From NCBI RefSeq assembly GCF_004364775.1, contig NZ_SOAL01000012.1, forward strand, positions 124,001 through 188,000: a stretch of 64,000 nucleotides of DNA. Reading direction: 5' to 3'. Source of the stretch: Comamonas sp. JUb58. Lineage in GTDB: Bacteria > Pseudomonadota > Gammaproteobacteria > Burkholderiales > Burkholderiaceae_C. The notes under the pieces are model-generated. The model was not told the DNA's origin. It did not search any database and saw only the letters and a list, made by a program, of their open reading frames with translations. A program made the translations under genes and the position numbers. This document shows, one piece after another, positions 16,276 to 24,733 of this stretch. The stretch's first letter is position 1, and each line of letters begins with the position of its first letter.

Positions 16276-18474
16276 TCAAGCCTGGCCCTTGTCGCGCATC
16301 ACCTGCAGCAGGGCTGCAGCCACTTCTTCAGTACGGGCAGCGGCCGCACGCTCCAGCACCTTGGAGATGCTGGGCGATGCCTCAGCCCCAGTCACGCGCT
16401 GCACGGGCTGGTCCAGCCAATCAAAATAGCGGCGCTGGATTTCGTCAGCCAGCCACCCGCCGTACGAGGTGCCGCGCGCGCCCTGCTCCACAATCAGTAC
16501 ATTGTTGGTTTTGCGGACACTGGCTTCGATGGTGTCCCAATCGATGCTGGCACGGTCCAGCCAACGCAGGTCCACGACCTCCGCATCCACACCGGTTTGC
16601 GCCACCGCTTCCAGCGAATGGGCCACCATCGACAAATAGGTCAGCACCGTCACGGCACTGCCCGTACGCCGCACCGCTGCCTTGCCCATGGGAATCACAT
16701 AGTCCAAGTCTTCTACCGGTGCGCTGCCTGTGCCGTTGTACAAATCCACATGTTCAATCACCAGCACCGGGTCCTTGCAAGCCAGTGCAGCATTCATCAG
16801 ACCCACATAGTCAAACGGGGTCGATGCTGCGGCAATACGCCAACCAGGGCTGGTGGCGAAGATACCGGCAGGGTCCATGGAGTGCTGGGAGCCATAGCCC
16901 GTACCCATGGCCACCTTGGTGCGCAGCACCAGAGGCACTTCAAAGCCACCGCCAAACATGTGGCGTGCCTTGCCAATCTGGTTGAACACCTGGTCCGCCG
17001 CCACCCACATGAAATCGGGGTACATGAACTCGATCACCGGCTTGAAGCGCCCATCCATCGCCAAGCCGCCACCCAGACCAGCGAATGCGTTTTCGCTGAT
17101 CGGCGTGCCCAGCACACGGCCCGGAAAACGATCGCTCAGCCCACGTGTGGCACCATTGGTGCCGCCCTTCAAGCGGTGCACGTCCTCGCCCATCACCACA
17201 ATGCTGGCATCTGTTTCCATGCGGCGCTGCATCACGTCGGCCACCACATCCACAAACTTGCGCTGCTCGGTCTTGCCAGCAAAGCTCGACTCTTCTTCGC
17301 TGCGCAGGCCTTGCATTTCACGCAGATCACCACGCACACCTACATCACGGAAATCGGGGCTCGGCCACAGGTCGGGGCGAATACGGCGCTTGCCGGGCTT
17401 GCCGGGCTTGCCGGAAGCGTCGGCCTCCAGCAGCTGCCCGCAGGCCTGTGCCATGGCCTGGCGGACTCGCTCCTTCAAGGCCGCCATCTCTGCCTCGCAC
17501 AACAGTTGACGCGCCTGCATCTTGGCCGCCAGCAAGCTGATTGGGTCGCGCGCGCGCCATTCCTGCTCTTCCGCCTTGCTGCGGTAGCCAAAGGCGCTGC
17601 CGGGGAACGGTCCGTTCTGGTGGAAAAAGCGGTATACATCCGCTTCAATCACCGCAGGCCCCTTGCCGGCGCGCATCCAGGCCAAGGCCTCTTGCATGGC
17701 AAGGTGTACGGCAAGCGGGTCCATGCCATCCACTTTCCAGCTCTGAATATTGAAGGCCAGCCCGCGCGCCGACAAGCGCGTCTCGGCCGTGGCTTCTTCC
17801 ACGGTGGTGGACACCGCATAGCGGTTGTTCTCAATAAAAAAGCACAGCGGCAGCTTCCATGCGCCGGCCAGATTCATGGTTTCCAGCACCGAGCCAATAT
17901 TGACGGCACCATCCCCAAAATACGTCACGGCCACCGCGTCTGTACCGGAATGCTTGTGCGCCCACGCGGCGCCAGCTGCCAAGGGCACGCCTCCGCCCAC
18001 AATCGCGTTGGTACCCAAGGCACCGGCCTCCACCCATTGCAAGTGCATGGACCCCCCGCGACCATGGCAAAAGCCTTGGTCCAGCCCCAAAATCTCAGCC
18101 AGCGCGCGCTGCAACAGGTTTTGGATCTGTGGGCCCAGCTCGCCCTTGGGGTCCAGGCCCTGCGGGGCAATATGGCCCAATGCCTTGGACAGGAACTGGT
18201 GGTGGCCGCGGTGTGATCCGTTGATCTGGTCAGCACTCGTCAGGCCCACGATAGAGCCCGCGGCACCCCCTTCTTGCCCAATGCTGGAGTGGGCTGGCCC
18301 GTGCACCAGGCCTTCGGCCGCCAGCTCCAGAACACACTCCTCGAAGCCACGAATGATTTGCATGTGGCTGAGTAGCGAGCCCAGCAGTGCTGGGTCTGCC
18401 TGCGCCCAGTCCTCGTCGGTAGTGGATAGTTGCACCCAGTCACTTGCTGGGCTCAATGCCGTACGTGTTGTCAT
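16276..18474 (-). CDS. Thiamine-dependent dehydrogenase E1, alpha and beta subunits fused
   Basis: This 732-aa protein joins an E1-alpha (about residues 1-345) to an E1-beta (about 395-732). The alpha part has GRGGSMHL and the thiamine-diphosphate motif GDGAVNIGSVLETMN ending in FFIENN. The beta part has VVMGEDVHRLKGGTNG, TPISENAFAGLGGGLA and WLDRASIDWDTIEASVRKT. In the connecting region is a short Gly-Lys-Pro repeat (GKPGKPGK, encoded near 17395-17420). Related E1 enzymes serve pyruvate, branched-chain 2-oxo acids or acetoin. The GRGGSMH sequence fits the acetoin/pyruvate branch. Fusion is less common than separate subunits. It is followed by the VOC protein, E2 and E3. Confidence 0.93.
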   Translation of the reverse strand: MTTRTALSPASDWVQLSTTDEDWAQADPALLGSLLSHMQIIRGFEECVLELAAEGLVHGPAHSSIGQEGGAAGSIVGLTSADQINGSHRGHHQFLSKALGHIAPQGLDPKGELGPQIQNLLQRALAEILGLDQGFCHGRGGSMHLQWVEAGALGTNAIVGGGVPLAAGAAWAHKHSGTDAVAVTYFGDGAVNIGSVLETMNLAGAWKLPLCFFIENNRYAVSTTVEEATAETRLSARGLAFNIQSWKVDGMDPLAVHLAMQEALAWMRAGKGPAVIEADVYRFFHQNGPFPGSAFGYRSKAEEQEWRARDPISLLAAKMQARQLLCEAEMAALKERVRQAMAQACGQLLEADASGKPGKPGKRRIRPDLWPSPDFRDVGVRGDLREMQGLRSEEESSFAGKTEQRKFVDVVADVMQRRMETDASIVVMGEDVHRLKGGTNGATRGLSDRFPGRVLGTPISENAFAGLGGGLAMDGRFKPVIEFMYPDFMWVAADQVFNQIGKARHMFGGGFEVPLVLRTKVAMGTGYGSQHSMDPAGIFATSPGWRIAAASTPFDYVGLMNAALACKDPVLVIEHVDLYNGTGSAPVEDLDYVIPMGKAAVRRTGSAVTVLTYLSMVAHSLEAVAQTGVDAEVVDLRWLDRASIDWDTIEASVRKTNNVLIVEQGARGTSYGGWLADEIQRRYFDWLDQPVQRVTGAEASPSISKVLERAAAARTEEVAAALLQVMRDKGQA

Positions 18475-18514
18475 GGTTGTTTATTCCGTCGTTGTGAATC
18501 TGCGGGTGTTCGCA

Positions 18515-19342
18515 TCAATAGCCGTTGGCCAGCCAGCCACCATCGGACACCAAGGCATGACCGGTGATGAAGGACGCAGCGTCCGAGGCCAGGTAGAGCG
18601 CGGCTTCGGCCATTTCCTCCGGCTTGCCCAGGCGGTTGAGCGGCGTCTTGCCGCAGAGCTCGGCACCGTTGATCACATTGCGCTCCATCAGGTCGTCCAT
18701 CAATGCGGTGTGTGTGTAGCCGGGGCACAGCGCATTGACGCGAATCCGCTTGGACGCCCACTCCGCTGCCAGGCACTTGGTCAGGCTGATCACACCAGCC
18801 TTGGCCGTGCAATAGGCCAGGCGATTGGCAGACGACGACAGCCCCCACATGGATGCCGTGCTGACAATCACGCCGCCGCCCTGCCCGGCCATGCGGCGCC
18901 CGGCCGACTGTGCGCAATAGAACACGCCCGACAGATCAATATCAATGGTGCGGCGCCACTCTTCGGGCTTGAGTTCCAGCGATGGCTTGTTCATCGAGAT
19001 GCCAGCGTTGTTCAGCAGAATGTCGATACGGCCAAAACGCTGCTGGGTTTGCGCGCAAGCGCGCTCTACCGCCACATCGTCGGCAATCGACGCCTGCACC
19101 AGATCCACCTCCAGATCCGGAAACGCTGCCAGTAGCTCGGCCTTGGTTTGCTCCATGGCCTGGGCATCAATATCCAGCAGCATCAGTCGGGCACCGTGGC
19201 GGGCAAAGGCCTGCGCCATGGCGCGGCCAATACCGCTGCCTGCACCGGTGTTGAGCACCACCTTCCCGGCCAGACCGGGGTATTGCGCAACGCCAAATGG
19301 CTGCGCTTGGGGATAGCCGTTTGGAATGTGTGGGGTGGTCAT
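18515..19342 (-). CDS. SDR family oxidoreductase
   Basis: This 275-aa SDR has NTGAGSGIGRAMAQAFA, LLDIDAQAM (the Asp favours NAD), NNAGIS, and an active site of Ser in STASMWG with Tyr and Lys in LAYCTAKAG. The start at 19342 overlaps the stop of the LivF-like ATPase as ATGA, so the enzyme is translationally coupled to the transporter. This is good evidence that the transporter imports the substrate of this enzyme set. Confidence 0.92.
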   Translation of the reverse strand: MTTPHIPNGYPQAQPFGVAQYPGLAGKVVLNTGAGSGIGRAMAQAFARHGARLMLLDIDAQAMEQTKAELLAAFPDLEVDLVQASIADDVAVERACAQTQQRFGRIDILLNNAGISMNKPSLELKPEEWRRTIDIDLSGVFYCAQSAGRRMAGQGGGVIVSTASMWGLSSSANRLAYCTAKAGVISLTKCLAAEWASKRIRVNALCPGYTHTALMDDLMERNVINGAELCGKTPLNRLGKPEEMAEAALYLASDAASFITGHALVSDGGWLANGY

Positions 19343-20061
19343 ACAGCGAGCCAGTCTTTCATGAGTTGTGGATTGGAAGTGAGTGCCTCTGGGCTGCCTT
19401 CGAAGACAATGCGCCCGTGTCCCATCACGCAAACGCGGCTGGACACCTTCAGTGCAATGGCCAGCTTCTGCTCGACCAGCACCACCGACACCCCCTTGCT
19501 ATGGATATCGCGAATCGCCTCGCCCACCACCTGCACGATCTTCGGTGCCAGGCCTTCGGTGGGCTCATCGATCAAAATCACTTGCGGGTTGCCGAGCAAC
19601 GAACGGCACATGGTCAGCATCTGCTGCTCCCCGCCAGACAGGCTGCCCGCCTTGGTGTTGCGCCGCTCCTTGAGCCGGGGGAAGTAATCAAACATGTGCT
19701 CCACCGTCCAGGTCGCGCGGCCCGGCTTGGCGGCCTGCTCGCCCATGCGCAGGTTCTCGTCCACCGTGAGATTGCCAAACACCTCGCGCTCTTCGGGCAC
19801 ATAGGCCACACCGGCACGGCAAATCTCGAAGGGGCGTGCGCCGCTGAGCTTTCGGCTCCCCAGCCAGATGTCTCCGGCCGTAGGTGGCACCATGCCCATG
19901 ATGGTCTTCATCGTCGTGGAGCGGCCCGAGCCATTGCGGCCCAACAGGCTCACCACCTCGCCCTGCGCGACCCTGAAATCCACGCCATGCAAAATATGGC
20001 TCTTGCCGTAATGCGCGTGAACGCCTTGGAGGCGCAGCAAAGCCTGGTTGCTCGATGTCAT
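19339..20061 (-). CDS. Liv-type ABC transporter ATP-binding protein, LivF-like
   Basis: The 240-aa ATPase has Walker A LLGRNGSGRSTTMK, with Arg where Lys usually sits (GSGRST instead of GxGKST), signature SLSGGEQQMLTM and Walker B VILIDEPTEGLAP. The length and C-terminus are typical of LivF. The Lys-to-Arg change in the P-loop is unusual for an active ATPase and deserves checking. It overlaps LivG by 4 nt and the SDR by 4 nt. Confidence 0.93.
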   Translation of the reverse strand: MTSSNQALLRLQGVHAHYGKSHILHGVDFRVAQGEVVSLLGRNGSGRSTTMKTIMGMVPPTAGDIWLGSRKLSGARPFEICRAGVAYVPEEREVFGNLTVDENLRMGEQAAKPGRATWTVEHMFDYFPRLKERRNTKAGSLSGGEQQMLTMCRSLLGNPQVILIDEPTEGLAPKIVQVVGEAIRDIHSKGVSVVLVEQKLAIALKVSSRVCVMGHGRIVFEGSPEALTSNPQLMKDWLAV

Positions 20062-20825
20062 ACGCTCACCTCCTCGCCCAAGTAGGCTTCCTTGACTTTG
20101 TGGTTGTTGCGAATGTCGTCTGGCGACCCGGTTGCAATCACTTCGCCATACACCAGCACACTGATGCGGTCACAGAGGGAGAACACCACGTTCATGTCGT
20201 GCTCCACGATCAGCAAGCTGCGCCCCTGCGTTACCGACTTGATCAATTCGACCGTGTAGTCGGTCTCTTCGTGCGACATGCCGGCCATCGGCTCATCGAG
20301 CAAGATCACCTTGGGGTCGGAGGCCAGGGTCATGGCAATCTCCATCGATCGCTGCTCCGAGTACGAGAGCTCACCGGCCACTGCGTCACGCCGTTTTTGC
20401 AGGCGTACCTGTTCCAGTAAACGCTCGGTTTCCTCGCGCACCACGGGATAGCTGGAGATAAAGCGCCAAATGGTGTTTTGCACGCCAAAGCGCCGCATCA
20501 CCGCCATACGCAGGTTCTCGTACACCGTGAGCTTGGGGAAGATATTGGTAATCTGGAACGAACGCGCAAGCCCTGCCCGGTTGATGCGCTGTGGCGTGGC
20601 GTTCTGGATCTCTTGCCCATCCAATGCAATCACCCCTTCGCTGACGGCGTAGTGCCCTGAGATCAGGTGAAACACCGTGGACTTGCCCGCGCCATTGGGG
20701 CCAATCAGTGCATGGCGTTCACCAGCATGCAAAGACAGGTCCACACCGCGAATGATCTCGGCTTCGCCAAACGACTTGCGCACACCGCGCAGCGTCAAAA
20801 TATCTCGCGTCTGGTTGGCACTCAT
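20058..20825 (-). CDS. Liv-type ABC transporter ATP-binding protein, LivG-like
   Basis: The 255-aa ATPase starts at 20825, overlapping the LivM-like stop as ATGA. It has a normal Walker A (GPNGAGKST), signature ELSYSEQRSMEIAM (SYSEQ instead of SGGQ, common in LivG), Walker B KVILLDEPMAGMS and the LivG C-terminal GEVIATGSPDDIRNN. It pairs with the LivF-like ATPase, whose P-loop is altered, so this subunit may carry most of the ATP hydrolysis. Confidence 0.94.
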   Translation of the reverse strand: MSANQTRDILTLRGVRKSFGEAEIIRGVDLSLHAGERHALIGPNGAGKSTVFHLISGHYAVSEGVIALDGQEIQNATPQRINRAGLARSFQITNIFPKLTVYENLRMAVMRRFGVQNTIWRFISSYPVVREETERLLEQVRLQKRRDAVAGELSYSEQRSMEIAMTLASDPKVILLDEPMAGMSHEETDYTVELIKSVTQGRSLLIVEHDMNVVFSLCDRISVLVYGEVIATGSPDDIRNNHKVKEAYLGEEVSV

Positions 20826-22129
20826 GGCGACACTCCTTGTACAGCAGCGGGTGCCAGGCCAGCATCGGTCGCGCGCAGTCTCTCTTGCGCGGTTTCGGCC
20901 TTGTCCACCATGGCACGCCATAGGCGCTTGGCCAACTGCACCAAGCTCAGTCCCAGGCCCAGGCACACCATGGGCACCAGCCAGGTCAGCAGCGATCCAG
21001 GAGCCCATTCACGGCCAAACAGGGCAATCGGCGGCCATGCCCCACCGCCATTGAAGGAGGCCAGCGAGCGGTAGTCCTGCGAGAAAAACCGCTGCAGCAT
21101 CTCTACGCTAAACACCGTGGCTGAGGCCAACAACAGGCCCGCCACTGCAGCCACCGCCATCAAGGGCAGCATGGCGAACCAGCCCTGCGTCTTGCGATTG
21201 TTCGCAATCCACTGCACGAAACCAGCCAGGCCAGAGGGCATGTACATCATCACCAAGACGAACAAAATGCCTTGGTAGAGCAACCAGGCTCGGGTCAAAT
21301 CGGACACGGCATAGCCAAAGAATGTCATCAACGCAGCGCCCAGTGCGGGGCCAAGGAACACGTTGACACCGCCGATATAGCTGTTGAGTACCACCGCGGC
21401 AGAGTGCTGCACTTCCAGCAGCACATAGTTCGCCGACTCGGTATTCAAGGCCTGCAAGCCACCGGCAATGCCCGCGAACATGGCAGAGATGGCAAACACA
21501 ACCACCTTCAAGCGGTGCACGTCATACCCCAGGAACTGCAGGCGCTGCGCGTTTTCACGCAAACCCAGCGTCAGGCGGCCTACCGGCGTCAAGGTGTACA
21601 AATACAGCAGCCCCAGCGAAATCAGCACCCACACCAAGGTCAGGTAGTAGACCTCGTTGGAGGAACCAAAAGTCCAGCCCCAGGCGGGCATGCGCATGGC
21701 CGATATGCCGGCCTCTCCGCCAAAAATACCTTTCAGATGCGGCGCCAAGGCGTGCAACAACTCTGCCAACGCCAGGGTGATCATGGCAAAGTAGGTGCCG
21801 CTGCGTTGGGTGGCAAACCAGCCCGCCACCACACCCACCACCAGCCCGATGACGGCGCCGGCCAATGGCATCAGTGGCGTCGGCAGCAAGCCTGCACCGT
21901 TGAATGCATTCATCGCGTGCACGGTGGCAAAGGTGCCCACCCCAAAATAGGTGGCATGCCCGAAGGACAACATGCCCCCTTGCCCGCACAACAAATTAAA
22001 CGAGCAGGCAAACAGTGCAGCAATCAACATCTGAATTGCAGCATTCACCAATGATTGCGACAGCAGCGCTGGCAAGGCCAGCAGCATGGCTATGACAAGG
22101 AGCAGCAGGCCCCAGTATTTCGAATTCAT
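20822..22129 (-). CDS. Liv-type ABC transporter permease, LivM-like, with C-terminal extension
   Basis: The 435-aa inner-membrane protein has about ten hydrophobic segments and the LivM pattern LLCGQGGMLSFGHATYFGVG and ALNTESANYVLLEVQHSA. It is longer than typical LivM proteins. An extra hydrophobic block (FAMLPLMAVAAVAGLLLASA) and a Trp-rich stretch precede a short basic tail. The ATG at 22129 has GGAG 7 nt upstream. It lies 21 nt after LivH. Confidence 0.93.
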   Translation of the reverse strand: MNSKYWGLLLLVIAMLLALPALLSQSLVNAAIQMLIAALFACSFNLLCGQGGMLSFGHATYFGVGTFATVHAMNAFNGAGLLPTPLMPLAGAVIGLVVGVVAGWFATQRSGTYFAMITLALAELLHALAPHLKGIFGGEAGISAMRMPAWGWTFGSSNEVYYLTLVWVLISLGLLYLYTLTPVGRLTLGLRENAQRLQFLGYDVHRLKVVVFAISAMFAGIAGGLQALNTESANYVLLEVQHSAAVVLNSYIGGVNVFLGPALGAALMTFFGYAVSDLTRAWLLYQGILFVLVMMYMPSGLAGFVQWIANNRKTQGWFAMLPLMAVAAVAGLLLASATVFSVEMLQRFFSQDYRSLASFNGGGAWPPIALFGREWAPGSLLTWLVPMVCLGLGLSLVQLAKRLWRAMVDKAETAQERLRATDAGLAPAAVQGVSP

Positions 22130-22150
22130 CTTTCCACTCCGTAGATTGGC

Positions 22151-23092
22151 TCAGTTCTTCTCGCCCATCAGCCCGGAGGGCCGAACCATCAGCACCAGCA
22201 GCATCAAGGCAAAGGGAATCGTGGCCGACACGCTAGAGACCTTCAGCGTGAGCAAGCCACCAACGTCTTCGGCCCAGTCACGCGCGCCAAACAGGCCCAG
22301 TACATCGGCCAAGCTGTAGTCCACGCCCACCGACAAGGAAGTGATCACACCAATCAACAGCGATGCCAGCATGGCTCCGCCCATGGAGCCCAAGCCGCCC
22401 ACCACCACGACCACAAACACCATCACACCCAGCTCCAGCGCCATATTGGGATTGGTGGTGTAGAAGGCGCCAGCAACAGCCCCCGCCAAACCGGCGAGTG
22501 CAGCCCCTACACCGAACACGCCCATGAACACCAGCGGCACGTTGTGGCCCAGGGCTTCTGCCATGCGCGGCTTGTAGATGGCCGAACGCACCACAATGCC
22601 GACGCGGGTACGCGTGAGCAGCAGATACATGAGGATGAACATCACAATCGCCACAGAGCCCATCAGGATGCGGTAGACCGGATAGTTCGCATCACCCAGG
22701 CGGAACAGTGCAAAGTCCAGGCTGGCTGGGATGCGATAGTCGACCGGGAAATTGCCGAAGAACACCTTGATCAGCTCGGCGATGATGAAAGACAGGCCAA
22801 AGGTGAGCAGTAATTCGTGCGCGTGCCCATGCTGGTGCACACGGCGCAGAAAGAACCGCTCCACCACGACACCCACCAAGCCCACCAGAATGGGCGCGGC
22901 GATCAAGGCCCCCCAAAAACCCAGCACGCCCTGCAAGGCATAGGCAAAGTAGGCGCCCAGCATGTAAAACGATGCGTGGGCAAAATTCAGCACCCCCATC
23001 ATCCCGAAGATGAGTGTCAGGCCAGCTGAAACCATGAACAACAGCAATCCGTAGATCACGCCGTTCAGCAATGAGACAAGCAGGTAATCCAT
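22151..23092 (-). CDS. Liv-type ABC transporter permease, LivH-like
   Basis: The 313-aa membrane protein starts LLVSLLNGVIYGLLLFMVSAGLT and has the LivH landmarks GMMGVLNFAHASFYMLGAY and VVVVGGLGSMGGA. It forms the translocation channel with LivM. It lies 128 nt after the binding protein, separated by two hairpins, and 21 nt before livM. Confidence 0.94.
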   Translation of the reverse strand: MDYLLVSLLNGVIYGLLLFMVSAGLTLIFGMMGVLNFAHASFYMLGAYFAYALQGVLGFWGALIAAPILVGLVGVVVERFFLRRVHQHGHAHELLLTFGLSFIIAELIKVFFGNFPVDYRIPASLDFALFRLGDANYPVYRILMGSVAIVMFILMYLLLTRTRVGIVVRSAIYKPRMAEALGHNVPLVFMGVFGVGAALAGLAGAVAGAFYTTNPNMALELGVMVFVVVVVGGLGSMGGAMLASLLIGVITSLSVGVDYSLADVLGLFGARDWAEDVGGLLTLKVSSVSATIPFALMLLVLMVRPSGLMGEKN

Positions 23093-23122
23093 GAGTCTTT
23101 TCCGTTATTGCGCGCATGCAGC

Positions 23123-23205
23123 GGCCTGGCCTGATCGCTTTGGGCAGCCAAAGCCAGGCAAGCGCTTGCGGACTGCGGGTGCCTGAGCCTCAGACCCACC
23201 CGCAG
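23123..23205 (-). other. Two intercistronic hairpins between binding protein and LivH
   Basis: At 23123-23158, GCCTGG...CCAGGC encloses CTTTGG-gcag-CCAAAG. At 23173-23205, CTGCGGGT pairs with ACCCGCAG around an inner TGAG/CTCA. Neither has a T-run. They fit RNA structures that protect or partly terminate the binding-protein mRNA, as at 178-204 and 32211-32233. Confidence 0.5.
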
Positions 23206-23220
23206 CGTTGGCGACAGTGA

Positions 23221-24471
23221 TTACTTGGGGGCGCGCATCTTGCAAGAGGCCTGCACGGGGGCGGCAGTTTCTTGCGCGGTGAAGAGCTTCACGGTCTGGA
23301 AGCCCATGTCGGTGTTGTCAGCCTTGAACTTGGCGTCCTTGCTCACCTTGGAGACCACGATAGGCATGAGCAACTGGTGATCTTCTGCGCGCATCACAGC
23401 GACACCCAAGGCCGTTTTGAACTCGGCCTTCTCCAGCGCCAGCGCAAAAGCGTTCACATTGAGCTTGCCGTTGTCGGCCTTCACGGTCTTGAGGACCGAA
23501 CCCACCATTTGCAGGCCAAACACTGTCTGGCCTTCGGTGTAGACCGGGAAGTGACCGGTCTTGGCCTTGAAGTCTTGCGCAAATTTCTCGCTGTCCTGGC
23601 CATTGGCATCGGCGTTGAAGGGGTGCGCCACATAGTGGCCCAGCGCGGCATCACCCGCGTTGGCCACATTGCCGGGCTGATCCAGGAACGCGGTACCGAA
23701 GCGGGTGTTGAGCCCCGCGGCCTTGGAGGCCTTCATCATCAGCAACAAATCGTTGGACCAGTTGCCGGTAATCACCGTGTCCGCCTTGGAAGCAGCGATC
23801 TTGGTCACATAGGGCGCAAAGTCCTGGATCTTGTTGGTGTCATGCAAGGTCTTGTCCACCACTTGGTAGCCACCGGCGGCGGCATTGGCTTCAATAGCGG
23901 CCTGCATGTCCTGGCCCCAGGAATAGTTCTGGTTGATGGAGAACACCTTGGTGCCCAGCACATTGTCTTGCTTCATCGCAGACACCAGCGCCTTGACGCG
24001 CACCTGCGCATTGGGGTTGAAGCGGAAATGGTGGAAGTGGCATTTCTCGCCCGTCAGCTCCAGCGCCTCGCCACCCACGTTCAAAAAGATCACTTCCTTG
24101 CCAGGATTACGCAGATTGTGCTTGCGCACATCTTCGGTAATCTGGCCGCTCACCGCCGACGAGGAGCCTTGCACAATCATTTGCACGCCGTCGGCCAGAG
24201 CTGCCTTGAGCTTGTCCGACGCACCCGCTGGCCCGCCTTGGTTGTCGTACTCCACCAATTGCACCTGCTCGCCATTCCAACCACCATCGGCGTTGATCTG
24301 GTCAATCGCATAGCGGGTAGCGGCCTTGAACATCAGCCCGGTCGAGGCCTGTGGGCCAGACAGTGTCTCCACCAAGCCAATCTTCAGCGGTGCAGCCTGT
24401 GCACTACACCCAGCCGCCAAAAGCGCAGCAAATACCCAGGTTCCTTTTTGTTGAAAGCGTAGCTTCGCCAC
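23221..24471 (-). CDS. Liv-type ABC transporter periplasmic substrate-binding protein
   Basis: This 416-aa binding protein begins with a GTG at 24471, 6 nt after GGAG. A TTG at 24483 is the other option. It has a signal peptide with a hydrophobic core and LLAAGCSAQAA, which offers either a lipobox Cys or a signal-peptidase I site at AQA-A. The mature part opens LKIGLVETLSGPQASTG, typical of Peripla_BP_6 proteins. It heads the long operon that continues through LivHMGF into the dehydrogenase genes. The ligand is unknown. Confidence 0.92.
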   Translation of the reverse strand: MAKLRFQQKGTWVFAALLAAGCSAQAAPLKIGLVETLSGPQASTGLMFKAATRYAIDQINADGGWNGEQVQLVEYDNQGGPAGASDKLKAALADGVQMIVQGSSSAVSGQITEDVRKHNLRNPGKEVIFLNVGGEALELTGEKCHFHHFRFNPNAQVRVKALVSAMKQDNVLGTKVFSINQNYSWGQDMQAAIEANAAAGGYQVVDKTLHDTNKIQDFAPYVTKIAASKADTVITGNWSNDLLLMMKASKAAGLNTRFGTAFLDQPGNVANAGDAALGHYVAHPFNADANGQDSEKFAQDFKAKTGHFPVYTEGQTVFGLQMVGSVLKTVKADNGKLNVNAFALALEKAEFKTALGVAVMRAEDHQLLMPIVVSKVSKDAKFKADNTDMGFQTVKLFTAQETAAPVQASCKMRAPK

Positions 24472-24542
24472 AAGTGTCTCCAAGAATTACGTTATTTGAT
24501 TGAACAAATCCAGCGCTGCGACGTAGGGCCCGCAGTCAAAAC

Positions 24543-24573
24543 TGGTCTGACAACTTAGTGTAATGGTCTGACA
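24543..24573. promoter_or_regulatory. Candidate operators for the FCD regulator (two repeats)
   Basis: TGGTCTGACA occurs at 24543-24552 and again at 24564-24573, exactly 21 nt apart, about two helical turns, so both copies face the same side of DNA. The core GTCTGAC is a small palindrome of the GT-N3-AC type known for FCD-GntR operators. The pair lies 72-102 nt upstream of the Liv binding-protein start. Confidence 0.62.
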
Positions 24574-24696
24574 TAAGATTGCCAACGAAAAATCAAGTGA
24601 ACCAAGGGAAAACACGGGTGTGGCACCCGAACCCTTTACCAGTGCTAGCACATCCATCCAGATGAGCGGCTGCAGTTGAGAGAAAGTAGATTAATA

Positions 24697-24709
24697 TGTC
24701 TGACAACTT
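24697..24709. promoter_or_regulatory. Third GTCTGAC operator copy, next to the regulator start
   Basis: TGTCTGACAACTT lies 25 nt upstream of the regulator ATG. It shares GTCTGACAACTT with 24545-24556, and its core TGTC-t-GACA is a perfect palindrome. The position suggests autoregulation. Confidence 0.58.
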
Positions 24710-24733
24710 TTTTCCCTTTTCCCGGTCTCGTCC

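Noticed and set aside
17395..17420. CRISPR-like tandem repeat
   Set aside because: A few 9-nt units inside a coding frame that spell Gly-Lys-Pro; there are no spacers.
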